Made by a program: the position numbers and the translations under genes. A DNA stretch of 64,000 bases from Plectrocnemia conspersa. Its lineage: Eukaryota; Arthropoda; Insecta; Trichoptera; Polycentropodidae. How positions within the stretch are numbered: the stretch's first letter is position 1; the number at the start of each line of letters is the position of its first letter. Of the stretch, positions 25,047 through 36,129 are shown piece by piece. The notes under the pieces were generated by a model. The model saw only the letters and a list, made by a program, of their open reading frames with translations. It had not been told where the DNA came from and did no database searches. The stretch is taken from NCBI GenBank assembly GCA_009617715.1, contig VTFK01000408.1:1-64000 (forward strand). The letters are read 5' to 3'.

Positions 25047-25534
25047 GTAGGAGGTCGGGCGTGCTACTACCTTTCAGAATATCTCCCGTGTAATTTTTAA
25101 ATTACTCTCGATTTATTATTGAATAAAAATTTAAAAGTACCATACAAATATATGATATTATATTCGTCCAAATCAAAAATTAAGAAAATCATATTTTCTA
25201 CCAAATTCGGGCCTAATGGAATCTGTGATCTTATAAAAATAAGTGTTTCTTTATTCAATTTTTATGCCGTATTTTTCAAAAGGGAAAATTTGACGCTCGA
25301 CAAATAATAAATACGTTTAGTCGAACGTTTTCCTAATCAGATTTCGACGTCAAATTACCCTTTTATACACAATAAACTTATTTCCCCCCCGAATCATTTT
25401 ACTTCTTATTTGCCCTGTGCATCCACAAGATTTTTATCGAAAGCTAAGTAATTCAATTTCTACCGCGCAAAGGGTCCCCCAAAGGGGACGTGAAACATTT
25501 TGGCCCCGATTGCAAATTCATGATTTTTTTACAG

Positions 25535-25652
25535 TGGAGTGACGAAGGGATGACTATCAAATTGGAAGTAGAAGAACATGACGATGCTGCGCCCAGACCT
25601 ATGCAGAAAGTGCCATCGCTTTCAGACCTGTCCGATCCAGAGGCATCCATCG
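25535..25652 (+). CDS. Exon 3 of the same gene, acidic Ser/Asp-rich segment
   Basis: The acceptor is TTTTTTTACAG (AG at 25533-25534) and the donor is ATCG|GTGAGT at 25653. The exon is 118 nt, in phase 0 at its start and phase 1 at its end. It encodes 39 residues: WSDEGMTIKLEVEEHDDAAP, then RPMQKVPSLSDLSDPEASI, plus the first base of a Gly, Asp, Glu, Ala or Val codon. It continues exon 2 in frame, giving 86 residues in total. The IKLEVEE stretch resembles a SUMO site (IKLE, psi-K-x-E), and the Ser/Asp-rich end suits phosphorylation; both are inferences. The following exon was not identified with confidence. Confidence 0.75.
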
Positions 25653-26461
25653 GTGAGTACACATAAAAATTATTAAACACACAAAAAAAATGTTGACGAT
25701 TTCTGCGTGTGTCGACATTGTTATTTTACATTTGGAATGGCCCACGACGGCGTTCTTTTCCTTCATCCAGGAATTTTCCGGTATCGAAAATCGAGAAAAT
25801 AATGTCGAGTTTGTAGAAACATTTCGAACAATTTCCGGCTTGTAACTGTGCATACTGTGGAGTGTGATTTATTTATCTCCTAAGAATGATCCGATTTAGT
25901 AAGTGGTTAGTGAAACAAATGTTATATAGCAATGATTTTTTTTATATAAAATAATCAGAGCTACGCATCTAGTCGCTTATTGTCATAGACAGATGTTTTA
26001 TGGCAAAGTCACCAAACTAAACATTGCTTGTTTAGTGTGACTACTTTCGGTGTTTGAATTGTGGCGAATCCTGAGAAATTTTCGATCATATGTAACTATA
26101 GCTTTGCCGTATTTTAATAATTTGTTAAAGAATATCAATACATTATATATAATTTATATGATTAAATATTCCATCAATTAATTACATACAGATGGACGAA
26201 TATATTTTTTCACAATACATCTACAATTTCCTCTTTGTTTAACTTGATCAATATTCTTTCTTTAAAAATGCTACAATTGCATTATTATGTTTAGCTCTGC
26301 TGACTTATTAGACAAATATGGTAAGTAGTGTTTTCTGCTTGAAATCCCATGTTTAGAAATATTTTTCATTAGAATAAATTAAGAATTTGAGCTGCCATAC
26401 AAGCTCTGTATCGAAAATTGTGGATGAATGTTAGCGGCTGGTTTTCTCGATTCGGCATTTT
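25653..26461. other. AT-rich stretch after exon 3
   Basis: No gene, RNA or recognisable element. It begins the next presumed intron. Confidence 0.5.
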
Positions 26462-26625
26462 TTTCACTATAAGTTCAGTGACTTTCAATACTTGAGAAAC
26501 CTGGGTTTGAATCTTAGTGTTTTTCAAATTTGATCGTTTTTGGGAGATTGGAATTAGTGGTTATTGCATAATTATAATATGTTTTCCTAAATTTTCCTAA
26601 TCTCACAGATGAATAATTAATATTA
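26462..26625 (+). mobile_element. tRNA-derived SINE, short copy
   Basis: The head ACTATAAGTTCAGTGACTTT and the B-box region CCTGGGTTTGAATC (about 26501-26514) match the other copies. The core end, TTTTCCTAATCTCACAGATG, is near 26591. The tail is missing. Confidence 0.55.
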
Positions 26626-26759
26626 AATTGCGCACAGTGACATATTGATATTTTATAATTACACCTTTCCTGTTCACGAGTCGGATCGACCAATATTTTG
26701 TTATGTGGTATACATACATATTGCCAAACTGCTGTCTAGTTTGCTTCGTTGATTAGTTT

Positions 26760-27480
26760 TAAGGCATGATGGCCTTTGTATGCATCCTAGATGGCATTTT
26801 GCTAAAAGTTTGCGCGCAAAATTTCGTTGAAAATATGGCCATAACCCTCTCTCCTGACGTTATACTTCTGGTAGCCCACTCGCGCCGCCCTAACAAGGAT
26901 GCTGCGAATTATTCAATTTACATTGCCAGTCTTTTATGTGGATGGTCCTCTCCTGTGCTCTCCTGTGCAAACTTTCCCATTAGCAGCGTTCGGACCACTT
27001 AGCCCTATTCGCACGTCTATTTTTCTCGCGACCGCTCTCGGAATCATCTTTTTTGCATTACATGGTGGTTCGCAGAATCCAATTATGCAATCGCTTCGCT
27101 AGGGAGCAGTGTCCTTACCCAGTGGGGACAGGATATAAAAAATTAACACTGATCGATAGTGCAAGGAGTGAGTGACTTGGCTGGCGAAGGTGTGCCCAAT
27201 CCGGGGCAGCCAATGCTCGCGGCATAGCCAATAATGGCAATCACGTTTTCACTTGACCGGTCTGCAACAGGTACTGTCCTCGGGATGATTGCCTCCGGAT
27301 TGTCGTCATTTCTCCGGGTTTTGCGATGTCATACGATGGCTCGATTGTCCCCGCGACACCGTTTATGAGGTCAATTTCTTTTCGATATGTAACGTGACTC
27401 ACGCAATCAACAATTGCCAGATTGTGTCACTCGATTTATGATTGCATCTCTTTAGTCTTGCCCAACTTAGTATCATGCAT
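26760..27480. other. GC-richer island, no recognised gene
   Basis: A run of about 700 bp with raised GC and an 11-bp tandem (CTCTCCTGTGC twice, near 26948). Frames at 26766-27002 and 26899-27102 are open but show no known domain. Candidate regulatory DNA downstream of exon 3. Confidence 0.3.
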
Positions 27481-27531
27481 ATTTTTATATTATATCTTAG
27501 TAATCAACTTTCCAACTATTCGAGTAAAGGA

Positions 27532-27870
27532 GATATTTGGTGTAAGTCAATGACTAATATCTAAAAGACATGTGTTCGAATTTCATATGGACTCTATTGT
27601 TTTTTTTATTTCTTTTGCGTCTTGGAAATTTATATTAATATTTTTTATATTATTATGAACGATCATCTCAGATTATGTTTCTCGAGATTTTTATTCATCT
27701 CACAGATGAATATCGTAATGAATGATTAAAATAAAATCGAGCTATGTCGTGCATTGTTATATAAACACATATATTAATTGTCAGCTGTAATAATAGTTTA
27801 CAATCAATAAATTATATTTTTTCAATCTGGTGTCTCACTACTTATTTAGGAGTTGCTGATTGTGTTTACA
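27532..27870 (+). mobile_element. tRNA-derived SINE, most complete copy
   Basis: Contains a head with GGTGTAAGTCAATGACTAAT (A box) and TGTGTTCGAATT (B box). The core has GATCATCTCAGATTATGTTT and CTCACAGATGAATATC. A segment AAAATAAAATCGAGCTATGT follows, then CTGTAATAATAGTTTACA. The tail is GTGTCTCACTACTTATTTAG, then TGATTGTGTTTAC. About 340 bp. Confidence 0.7.
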
Positions 27871-29250
27871 TTTGTGTTAACATCTGTCATGTTGTAACGG
27901 AAGATTTATTTATAATAAATTATGTATTTAATACAAACGGATTTTTCAGGTTGTAATTGCCATTCTTTTTACTGTCGATAATCTCACGTTTTTAGTTGGA
28001 TACTATTGTTCTATATATGTATTTTTTAGGCTATTCGTCTTTTAGAGATTCATTCCATAATTTGTATAAATATCCCTGCAGCATCGTACTAATATTTGGT
28101 ACTTAAAACCACAAATTCGGTGTTGAAAAAATTCTCCTCTCGTATCGGTCACTGTCAGCGGCTGTCGTCTACATAAATTTAGTCGGTCGGTTGCGCCATT
28201 TAAATTTCACTTATCCACACATTATTAACAGAGGACCGTCCCTCCTCGCTCTGAGCAACTCTATTGACGCGATACCCAAGATGCACATTCATCAAGGGAA
28301 CCCAATCTGTCTGGGTGCTCTCAAACTTTGGTATATTTAGAAATTATCACTTAAAATAATATGCGTATCATAAATGTGTATTAATATTTTTTATATAAAA
28401 CCACTTATCGTTTCACATTATTTTTAAATATGGCTTTCAACCGTATCGTTTTACCAATAAAAATCTTATCTCATATAATTCACGAGATACTGGGCTCACA
28501 GATTGCGCAATATCGCTTTTGTGTTATTTTAAATTGTGGCTGCCCATCATTATCGAAACGGACGTTAATAATTCGCCTTATGTTTACGAAACGTCTATTT
28601 TTACTTCGTATTATTATTATGTATGCGTTTTGGCATGAGATGAAAACTTTACAATCTGCGGTTAGCTATAATACGAGTACTTCTTCGGATGATTTACGAT
28701 CGAGCAGTAAAGTAGCGTAGTTCAGTAGCCGCCTTTCAGTGCCCTTTTGAACCAGTCTGTTTTATAATAAGTTATGTTTCACATTCAGGGGCGGCTCGTA
28801 CAAGTAACAAATAATAATAATAAAACACTTTTTATTCTATTAAATTGTGGCAAAGAACTTTGATCCTTGCAGCGTTGTATTTACATAATATATGTATTCC
28901 TTTTTGCGACTTTCAAACAAGATCTGCTCCGTGGCGGATTTGCTGTTCAGTGGCGGTGTTTTGATGTACAAATCACATTTTTAATAATTGGCACAAAAGT
29001 ACGATTTGTATATATACTGAAATTACTCCTTTATGCTTTCTTGTGTGAAACTTACAAATTCACTTATTTATCGACTGAGTAACGTTTTGTGTTTACTTCA
29101 AAACGCAATCACGCAAGTAGCTTGAAATTAAATATGTGTTTAGTAAATTTTGTATACGTAAACAAAGCCTTCGATAGGCTTTATTTTTTTATTTTCCTGT
29201 CTCTTTTTTATTAAGGTTGCAGCATATTTAACTCGGCTAGAACTCGTATT
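27871..29250. other. Mixed AT-rich DNA with a GC-richer patch at 28110-28330
   Basis: Frames at 28430-28720 and 28867-29082 are open but low in coding character, with no domain recognised. The patch at 28110-28330 could be regulatory. Confidence 0.35.
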
Positions 29251-29299
29251 AAAAGGGCTACAGTTTTCAGTTTGCTTTTCTGGCTATGATCTTAGATAA

Positions 29300-29610
29300 G
29301 AGCGTTACAAGCCTTCCAAATTTTTTGGAAATTGTTCATATATACTCGGCAGGCATATACGGAGCAGCTTATCATATGCTTATCTCTAACCGGCGGCGTA
29401 TCAATTAAATATTTAGTATTTACAATATCCCGTGAATTTTATGTGACCATTTTGGTTTCATAATGCTCGTTTATTGTCAGAGGTATTAAACAAAAATAAT
29501 GATTCGTTTAATGCACTCTGAAATTTTTTATTTCCTTAGAAATTCATATCAGATATATCCAAATCTAAAGCGTTCCAAGCCTTCCATTATTTTTTAGAAA
29601 TAGCTCGTGT
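29300..29610 (+). repeat. Local duplication, period about 269
   Basis: AGCGTTACAAGCCTTCCAAA near 29302 recurs as AGCGTTCCAAGCCTTCCATT near 29571, each followed by TTTTT(G/A)GAAAT. Flanking similarity is weak, so this is an old duplication or two copies of an unknown element. Confidence 0.4.
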
Positions 29611-29875
29611 AAATACATATGTCTTTATGACGTATGGTTATGATTCGAATTGATATGTGTCCATGAAAGTTGACAGTAAAGCTTATTATCGCTTTAAAAA
29701 TCGTTAATTGTTATACAAACGAATACTACAATAAATTTCATAAAATAACACAAACAATTTAATACATAATAAATCATATATTAATACTCTTAATTTTAAA
29801 AACAAATTATGATTTTAATACGATTTAATAATTTGCTTGCTATATGGGGATGGGAATCAAGTATATAATCAAACA

Positions 29876-30074
29876 AATTGGGCACCATATGTCACAACTT
29901 TGTTACCTCTGTGCTCTTTATTTTTTATTTTTTTAAACCAAAGTAAAGCAACTTGGCGGCACTCTGGTAGCACTGACGTGACGGAGGGCAGCACGTTCTT
30001 TTGGCGGACTTCGACGGAAATACAACGGCCGGTGGTGTCTCGTGCACCGTTCACCTTAATATATTTCAATAACA
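29876..30074 (-). mobile_element. Probable LTR fragment with primer-binding-like site
   Basis: On the minus strand a GC-richer block of about 185 bp begins TGTTATTG (30074) and ends GTTGTGACA (29890), the TG...CA ends of a long terminal repeat. AATAAA-like sequence lies close to the end. Immediately after it comes TATGGTGCCCAATTTG, with TGGTGCC as in retrotransposon primer-binding sites. No gag or pol was seen and there is no matching 5-bp duplication, so it is a truncated remnant if real. Confidence 0.35.
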
Positions 30075-30430
30075 AACATGTAAACTATGTAGTGTGTGAT
30101 TGCCACCCATCACCATCCGTCAACCAAATTATATTTAATAAACATTTTTTATTTCATTTCACTGAAAATTTTTTTCTTGAAAAAGTACTTGAGCAGACTT
30201 TTTGCAAATTATTTTCTCTCTAAAAATATATGGTCAACAATTTGTAGGACAGCTTAAGAGTTTTGTTGAGGCAATCAATAAATCTTTTTTTGATTTTAAG
30301 TTCTTTCAAAAATGTCATATGCACTCATTCTAACAAAGTTTAACATTTAACGTAATTTCAAAATATGCTGTGTTTGCATTAACTTGAGTTTTATAATAAT
30401 TCCTTGCAATAAAGTCCAACTTGTTTTTTT

Positions 30431-30460
30431 ATTGTTTTAGCCCTGTCGGGCTAAAACAAT
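30431..30460. repeat. Perfect 13-bp stem, 4-nt loop hairpin
   Basis: ATTGTTTTAGCCC, loop TGTC, then the exact complement GGGCTAAAACAAT. CTAG follows eight bases after the stem (30469-30472), an arrangement also found at Helitron 3' ends. It could alternatively be a transcription terminator-like or processing hairpin. Confidence 0.85.
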
Positions 30461-30749
30461 CGGACTATCTAGCGCTGACTAATGCGTCTGACTAGATTTG
30501 TCGCAATTGCACCAGATGTTCAACTGCGCAGGTCAATTTTCGCGCCTTCCTAGTTCGAGTTTGAATGTAACTCAATGACATTAGTACTTTAAGCAAATGA
30601 CAAAACACGTGTAACCGCTATTTATGTTGTTGATATTGTATTCGACTCAAGAAATTAGCTGTACGTGTACTATCACGAGCCGTCACTGCTCGCAACCATG
30701 ACTTTCTGCTCTTCGTTCATAGATTTAAATTTCGATTATCTTTAACCCG

Positions 30750-31060
30750 GCGTTTATCAATCATCCGTAGATCTCCATACCAGGTCACCAGAACAGAAGA
30801 GAGACAGAGTAGCGGTGATCCAACGTACGAACTCGTCGATTCTCTTTATTATTTTTCACTTTGAAGGTCAGCGTTCGGTTGCCAGGGCTGCCTCTCCTCC
30901 GCCTTTGACTTTTTCATTCATCACGCAGCGTTCGCTAATTAACGCCCATCGGCCGAATGTTGGCACCGAAAGTGCCCGCCTTTCAAAACAGGTCGACCGC
31001 GATGCATTTGGCATAAGAGCGCATGCGCGTCAAAATTTTATGATTATTTTATGATTTATG
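30750..31060. other. GC-richer non-coding island
   Basis: Composition rises sharply, with CpG-rich segments such as GCGCATGCGCGTC. An open frame at 30815-31054 has no recognisable domain. Candidate enhancer. Confidence 0.3.
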
Positions 31061-33403
31061 CGTCGCATATGAGTGCCTGGAAAAAAAAGACGACTGAAGA
31101 AGATGGTCGTTAAAAGCACTTTTTACAAAGAACTGCACCTGAAAGTGACACATTTTTGGCTTGGGTTTCGTGCTGTATTTTGTCAACGTTCCAATATGAG
31201 TTGTGGATGGTAATAATTGAGAATTACGAGAAAGTTATTGCGTTTTGAGTGAAATTAGGTGTAAGTGGACACTAACGATAGGAACGTGAATAAATCACAA
31301 GAGTTTTTCTAAAAGTCTGAAGTGCATTCTTCTATGTATGGATATGTTTTAGAATATGAACTTGGTTTGAATAAAATCAAACGTTGCTTTCCTTTTCAAA
31401 TAAAATGATTTTTATTGGTTTATGGAAGTGTTGCTTTTTTACTGGCACGCAAGCTCCCCCCTCCACCACACTAACCCAAACCCTCCAGTCAATTTCCAGC
31501 TGGCACACCAGCAACTGGCAGCATGTAAATTAACCCGTAGGAAACATTTCCTTTACCACTGGTATGGTTACATTGGATGTATGGCAGGTTACCCAATCTT
31601 GCACCAATTTTTATCTTATATGGGTCTAGTTACAAAATTCGATCGAGTTGATATTGGTATCGCTATACCAGCAAAATTCTTGCGAGTTGACAAGCCCGGA
31701 TCTTCTCGTACCGGATCATATCGTTAACTCGCGACATTCTCTTCGCTTCTCCTGCTACGTGACCGCCAGGTTTTCTTATTATTTAGCGTTGAACTTATTG
31801 AAACACGTGCTAATTAAATTAACACTCGGATATAGATTCACACATAATCAGTAGTGAGCGCAAAATAGGCGCGTTGCTCCCCTTAAAAGCGATCCATTGC
31901 GACTAAATTTCCAAAGACTAAACTCCCGCGCACACCCGACTTCGCGCGGTTCCTGTTCAAAAGCGATTTAAAAATAAAAGCAAAACAACCCCCGCCCCCT
32001 GTATATATGAATTATTGTAACTTTGAAACAGTATTAAACAAAGTCATAACACATATCAATAGTTTTAAGTGTAAATTGGTATACTCCATAATTCTATTAT
32101 TTTCTTACTCAAACGTACAATTACTTACAAAATTTATTTATTTAAATTAAATAAATGTTTGTTACTTTCTGTTAAAATGTAGTCTTGAAATGCCGGAAAT
32201 GTGAGATTTTCAGAATGATGGGAGAAAATGGCATTATTATATAATTTTTCCCAAAAAAGTAGTTGACTAACACACTACTTTTTGATATATGTTTATTAAA
32301 AACACAATACCATGTTTATATGTAATCTGACATAAAATGTACATGGTACGATTATATAGATATATTTTGTCATGGTAATTCCAAAGTTACGTCTTTCAAG
32401 ACGATAACACCATTGTCGGTTTATTTATTGATATGTTTTATCTATTAATAGTGGGAACCCTCGCTCATACTATCAGCGACGTACCGCTAGTCATGAATGA
32501 ATTCTCCCACCGTTGTGTTCTTATTCCTCCCACTGCTGGCACTTGTACACACAATACATCGTCGATTTCGGCGAGTCCTATTTAGAAATGATAGTGACGA
32601 ACTGGCATTTGCCGACCCTAGCGACCTCGTCACTGTTGAACTTCTGGCGCGTTTTATCTCGATGCATTACAAGTAGACACATGTATTGTTAATGCGAACG
32701 GTTCAGTACATATTTTAACCAAATTATGTTATAGTTTTCGCACTTTGGTATCCATGCAGGTAGCGCAGAATTTTTATAGTAGTTCCGACCCCTGCTCGAC
32801 GGATCGATAAACTGGTCGAATCAAAAATAAGTCTTGACCAAACCCGTTTTGACGCACAACTGATTGATTCGTGCGTCTAAAAACAGCATCATTAAATATA
32901 GATATTACAGTACAATAAAAGCTTCATTCATAAGTTATCACTGTGAATATATAGAGTAATTATTCGTATTGATGTATTCTATAGGTGAGGCGTGAGTTGC
33001 CTCTCAAATATAAATTGCTATAAATGAGGATTACTATAAATTTACGTATTTTATTTTAGAACTATTTTTTTATGTGCAAATGTAACAAAATTTCTCAGAA
33101 ATGCACCAAATGCTTAAAGTAGAGTTTTGGATTTACCAAAACCCACACTCTTTTTTGTCTCTTATGAAACATTTCTGCACGTGAAATGGTCAAAGTTGTT
33201 TTCTGTCATCAATATTTGCGTCGATGTTTTTTTAACATAAAAATACCTAAAAAAGCGCTCCTGCTTTTGAACTTCAATTCCATCAAGGTACCGATTAAGT
33301 TTATTACAGCTCTTGTAATTTAAATTGATATTTAAAGCTCAATTTCCAATACTGAAATCAGCAACTCCATATGGTTTCAGACATTCCTCTTTATTCAATA
33401 CAT
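31061..33403. other. AT-rich stretch with GC-richer patches
   Basis: Patches at 31430-31950 and 32450-32660 have raised GC but no convincing exon. The rest is plain AT-rich DNA. No transposon domain was recognised. Confidence 0.4.
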
Positions 33404-34158
33404 CAGTGGTTCTTAAACTATGGTTCGCGGACCCCTGGGGGTCCGCGTAACATTACCGAGGGTCTGCAAAACAAGTTTTAGATTAATAAAAAAAAAAAAA
33501 ACTTGATACAGATAAGAGCGACTCAGATGACGGAGCAGCAACCTTTAAATCTAAAGATAAAATATTAAAATTAAATTATACAAATCGGACCAGTTTCTTG
33601 TTGCTGTTATTAAATAGCTCAATGTACAATGTCAGCGTATTAAGGAGCTGGATGGCGACAGCCATAGGCAAGTCAGCTAGTTAGGACGTCCTGGCTCTGA
33701 CAGGCTCAAAAGAGGACGAGATCGTGACTCTCAAAAACGTTCTGGAACCCAAAACTGGATTTCCTCGAGAATATTTGTTCGATTGTCTTTCTAGATAGCA
33801 ATTATGTTTTATATATTAGTATTAAAAAAATGCTTAGTAGATTTTAGTACCGCCAATTAAAGAACTATGCCAAGACAAATTTGAATTTAAGTATAGTCAT
33901 AAATTGCCTGAACTCGTCTTGCTTTAGAGGCATAAGTTCATCAACAGCTTCAGATATAGGCATCTTAAACTAACTAATTAAAAACGTTAGGTGCGGAATA
34001 ATATGTTTTACAGTTATTAATTCCATAACTCATGTTATAGAATTTAGAATTGAGATAGCCATATTTAATTAAGAAAGGAAATGTTTATTTCAAACGGAAG
34101 TTTTGGGTCGTAATCTTTTCCAGTGAATATGTGACATCAATATGTTTAAGAACCACCG
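33404..34158. mobile_element. Non-autonomous hAT-type element, about 755 bp
   Basis: The left end CAGTGGTTCTTAAACTATGG (33404-33423) matches the inverted right end (TTTAAGAACCACCG, 34145-34158). A perfect 22-nt palindrome sits just inside the left end at 33426-33447 (CGCGGACCCCTGGGGGTCCG...). Such GGGGTCCGCG subterminal repeats are typical of this hAT group. The interior has no usable frame. The flanking 8-mers (CAATACAT and ATATAGAG) do not match, so the copy is old or recombined. Confidence 0.7.
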
Positions 34159-34249
34159 ATATAGAGACAAAAAGCATGTACTTATTATTTTTGGGAAAGA
34201 AAAGACTCGGTAGTCAGTGTAGCGTCTTGGATTTATTTATTAGACAATT

Positions 34250-34705
34250 TTTTTTTCACGTACAACTTCGCCCACTCTCGCATTAGATTTACTCTCTGTT
34301 TACACGTCTACCAGACGGTTTAATTTGGTCGCTTTTCACAGAATATCGACATTAATCATTCGGGCTCTTTTATGTCGCCTTGTATAACATTGTGTGCGCA
34401 TGCGCGCGAAGCGTATCGCACTTTGTCAGCAAAGCTTGCGCGAGCTTCTTGCTTCTGGTGCACTTTACGCAATTAGCTGCGTGCAGATTATGCAAATGTG
34501 TCTTCGCTGAAATCTGCCAGGGTCAAGAAGAGATGAACGTCCTCGTAATTGAACGTTTCAACTGCCACCGGCATCGTTTACCACTTTTAGCGCTTGAAAC
34601 CTGTCGCTTCGATGTCAACGGCCACGTATCGAGTGATGATACAGCAATTATGCGGAGGTTTTATTGCGACGATGTTGCTGGTTTGTATCGGTACCGTACT
34701 TAAAA
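34250..34705. other. GC-richer island with octamer site, possible enhancer
   Basis: One frame (34380-34703) is open for 107 codons but reads as low-complexity and lacks any domain. An exact ATGCAAAT octamer (POU-factor site) lies at 34490-34497. The block stands out from the AT-rich flanks and is not a recognisable transposon. Confidence 0.35.
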
Positions 34706-35030
34706 GAATAACGCCACAGAATTAGTCATTATCGTATTATTTCAAGGGCCAAGAAACCGGGGTAATTCTCAAAGGTACAAAAGTTTACTAAACTTGACTA
34801 AATATCAAAGGGGCATTTCTTGAACCTCACTCCAATAATGCATTTAATAAAAAAAAAACGATTTTAGATTTACTACTTTAATTAACTTAAAAACGAAGTA
34901 TCTAAAATGCTGTTACATAAAAACAAGTTATATAATCAAATAAATAAATCCATTATATATAATAATTTTTCTACCTACGTTCCGATGGTTTTAGGAGCAA
35001 TATCTGGGGAGAGGTATAACTACATGAAAC

Positions 35031-35182
35031 CCACTGTGTGCACCACTGTCGTTATCGATAATAAGGTTCTACGAGTCCAACCCTTCGGGTGGGCACCCAG
35101 CTTGTGACAGCTGGGTGAGCGGTTCCCTACCCCTTGTAGTACTAAGTGTTTTATTGGAGATATATTAGTTTTTCTCCCGAGC
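35031..35182 (+). repeat. 151-bp dispersed repeat, copy C
   Basis: Matches copies A and B from CCACTGTGTGCACCACTGTC to TTTCTCCCGAGC, including GGGTGGGCACCCAGCTTGTG and TAGTACTA. This copy is in plain sequence rather than in a recognised element. Confidence 0.75.
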
Positions 35183-35343
35183 TCTCAAGGAGACGGGTTC
35201 TCGTTAGATTGCCAGTATTGAAAAAAATATCGGGATACGGTGGATGCTGAAGCACTTTCAGATTTAGGTTCTCAATGATAACTCTTGTGAGAATGTTGTC
35301 ATGTTGTAGGATTAGTACCGCCGAGAGCGAACCCGAGCCCTGG

Positions 35344-35770
35344 GAAATCAATTATTCCAGGCCTCATGAAAAAAATGGAATTTTATATATTTTTTAACAT
35401 CGTAATATAATTTCTTGAATAAATAATAATAGGTACGGGTTAATCCTTTCTGTGCTACTAATAAATATAAAAATTAGCCACCGTTGCAACATATTTTTTG
35501 AAATCATATTTTATGCGAAATATTTTAATTAGGCATTACAAATTATTAAAAATATCTATTCATAATATTTTCCTGATAATTAATCGTGTTTTTTTTGCTG
35601 CTCAGTGTTGCCATACAGTAAATTTCCAGTCCAGGTCAAAAGCAATATAATCGTGCCATCGCGGTGAAAACGCTCAATTATCAAGCGTTTATACTTTTTA
35701 TAAAAACATTACGAGTGAGAATCGTATAATAAAGCACATCTAAACCTAATTTTGACCAATAAAAGATGGC
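35344..35770 (+). repeat. Dispersed repeat R3, copy 1
   Basis: About 420 bp closely matching 63424-63842. Shared landmarks are GGCCTCATGA, AATAAATAATAATAGGTACG, CCGTTGCAACATATTTT, GCTCAGTGTTGCCA and ACGAGTGAGAATCG. A small hairpin (CGCTCAATTATCAAGCG) lies near its right part, after AAAAGCAATATAATCGTGCC. Confidence 0.85.
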
Positions 35771-36129
35771 AAAAAATAAATTTTGAAGTGAATGTTATCC
35801 ATTTTAAGTTACTGCTTTGTGCATTTCGGAGAGGTGGTGACAGAGTTTGTCTACGTTTTGTAAAAATAATTGATTTCGTTTTAATTCAGTTGATTTTAAT
35901 TTTCTACCTCTCAAAATATTTGTTTATGAGTGTGTCATCTTAGAGAAAAGAGCTTCTACTCGATTTTTGATGAATTTCGCTTTGACTGAAATCAGTATAT
36001 TTAACAATTTTCTTCCTGTGGTGTACACCGAGAGTACACTTCATATTATTGTACACATACATCGAATAAAAATTAATATTTGGTTATTTCGTATGGACGG
36101 GTTTTTAATGAGACATAAAATGGGTATAT

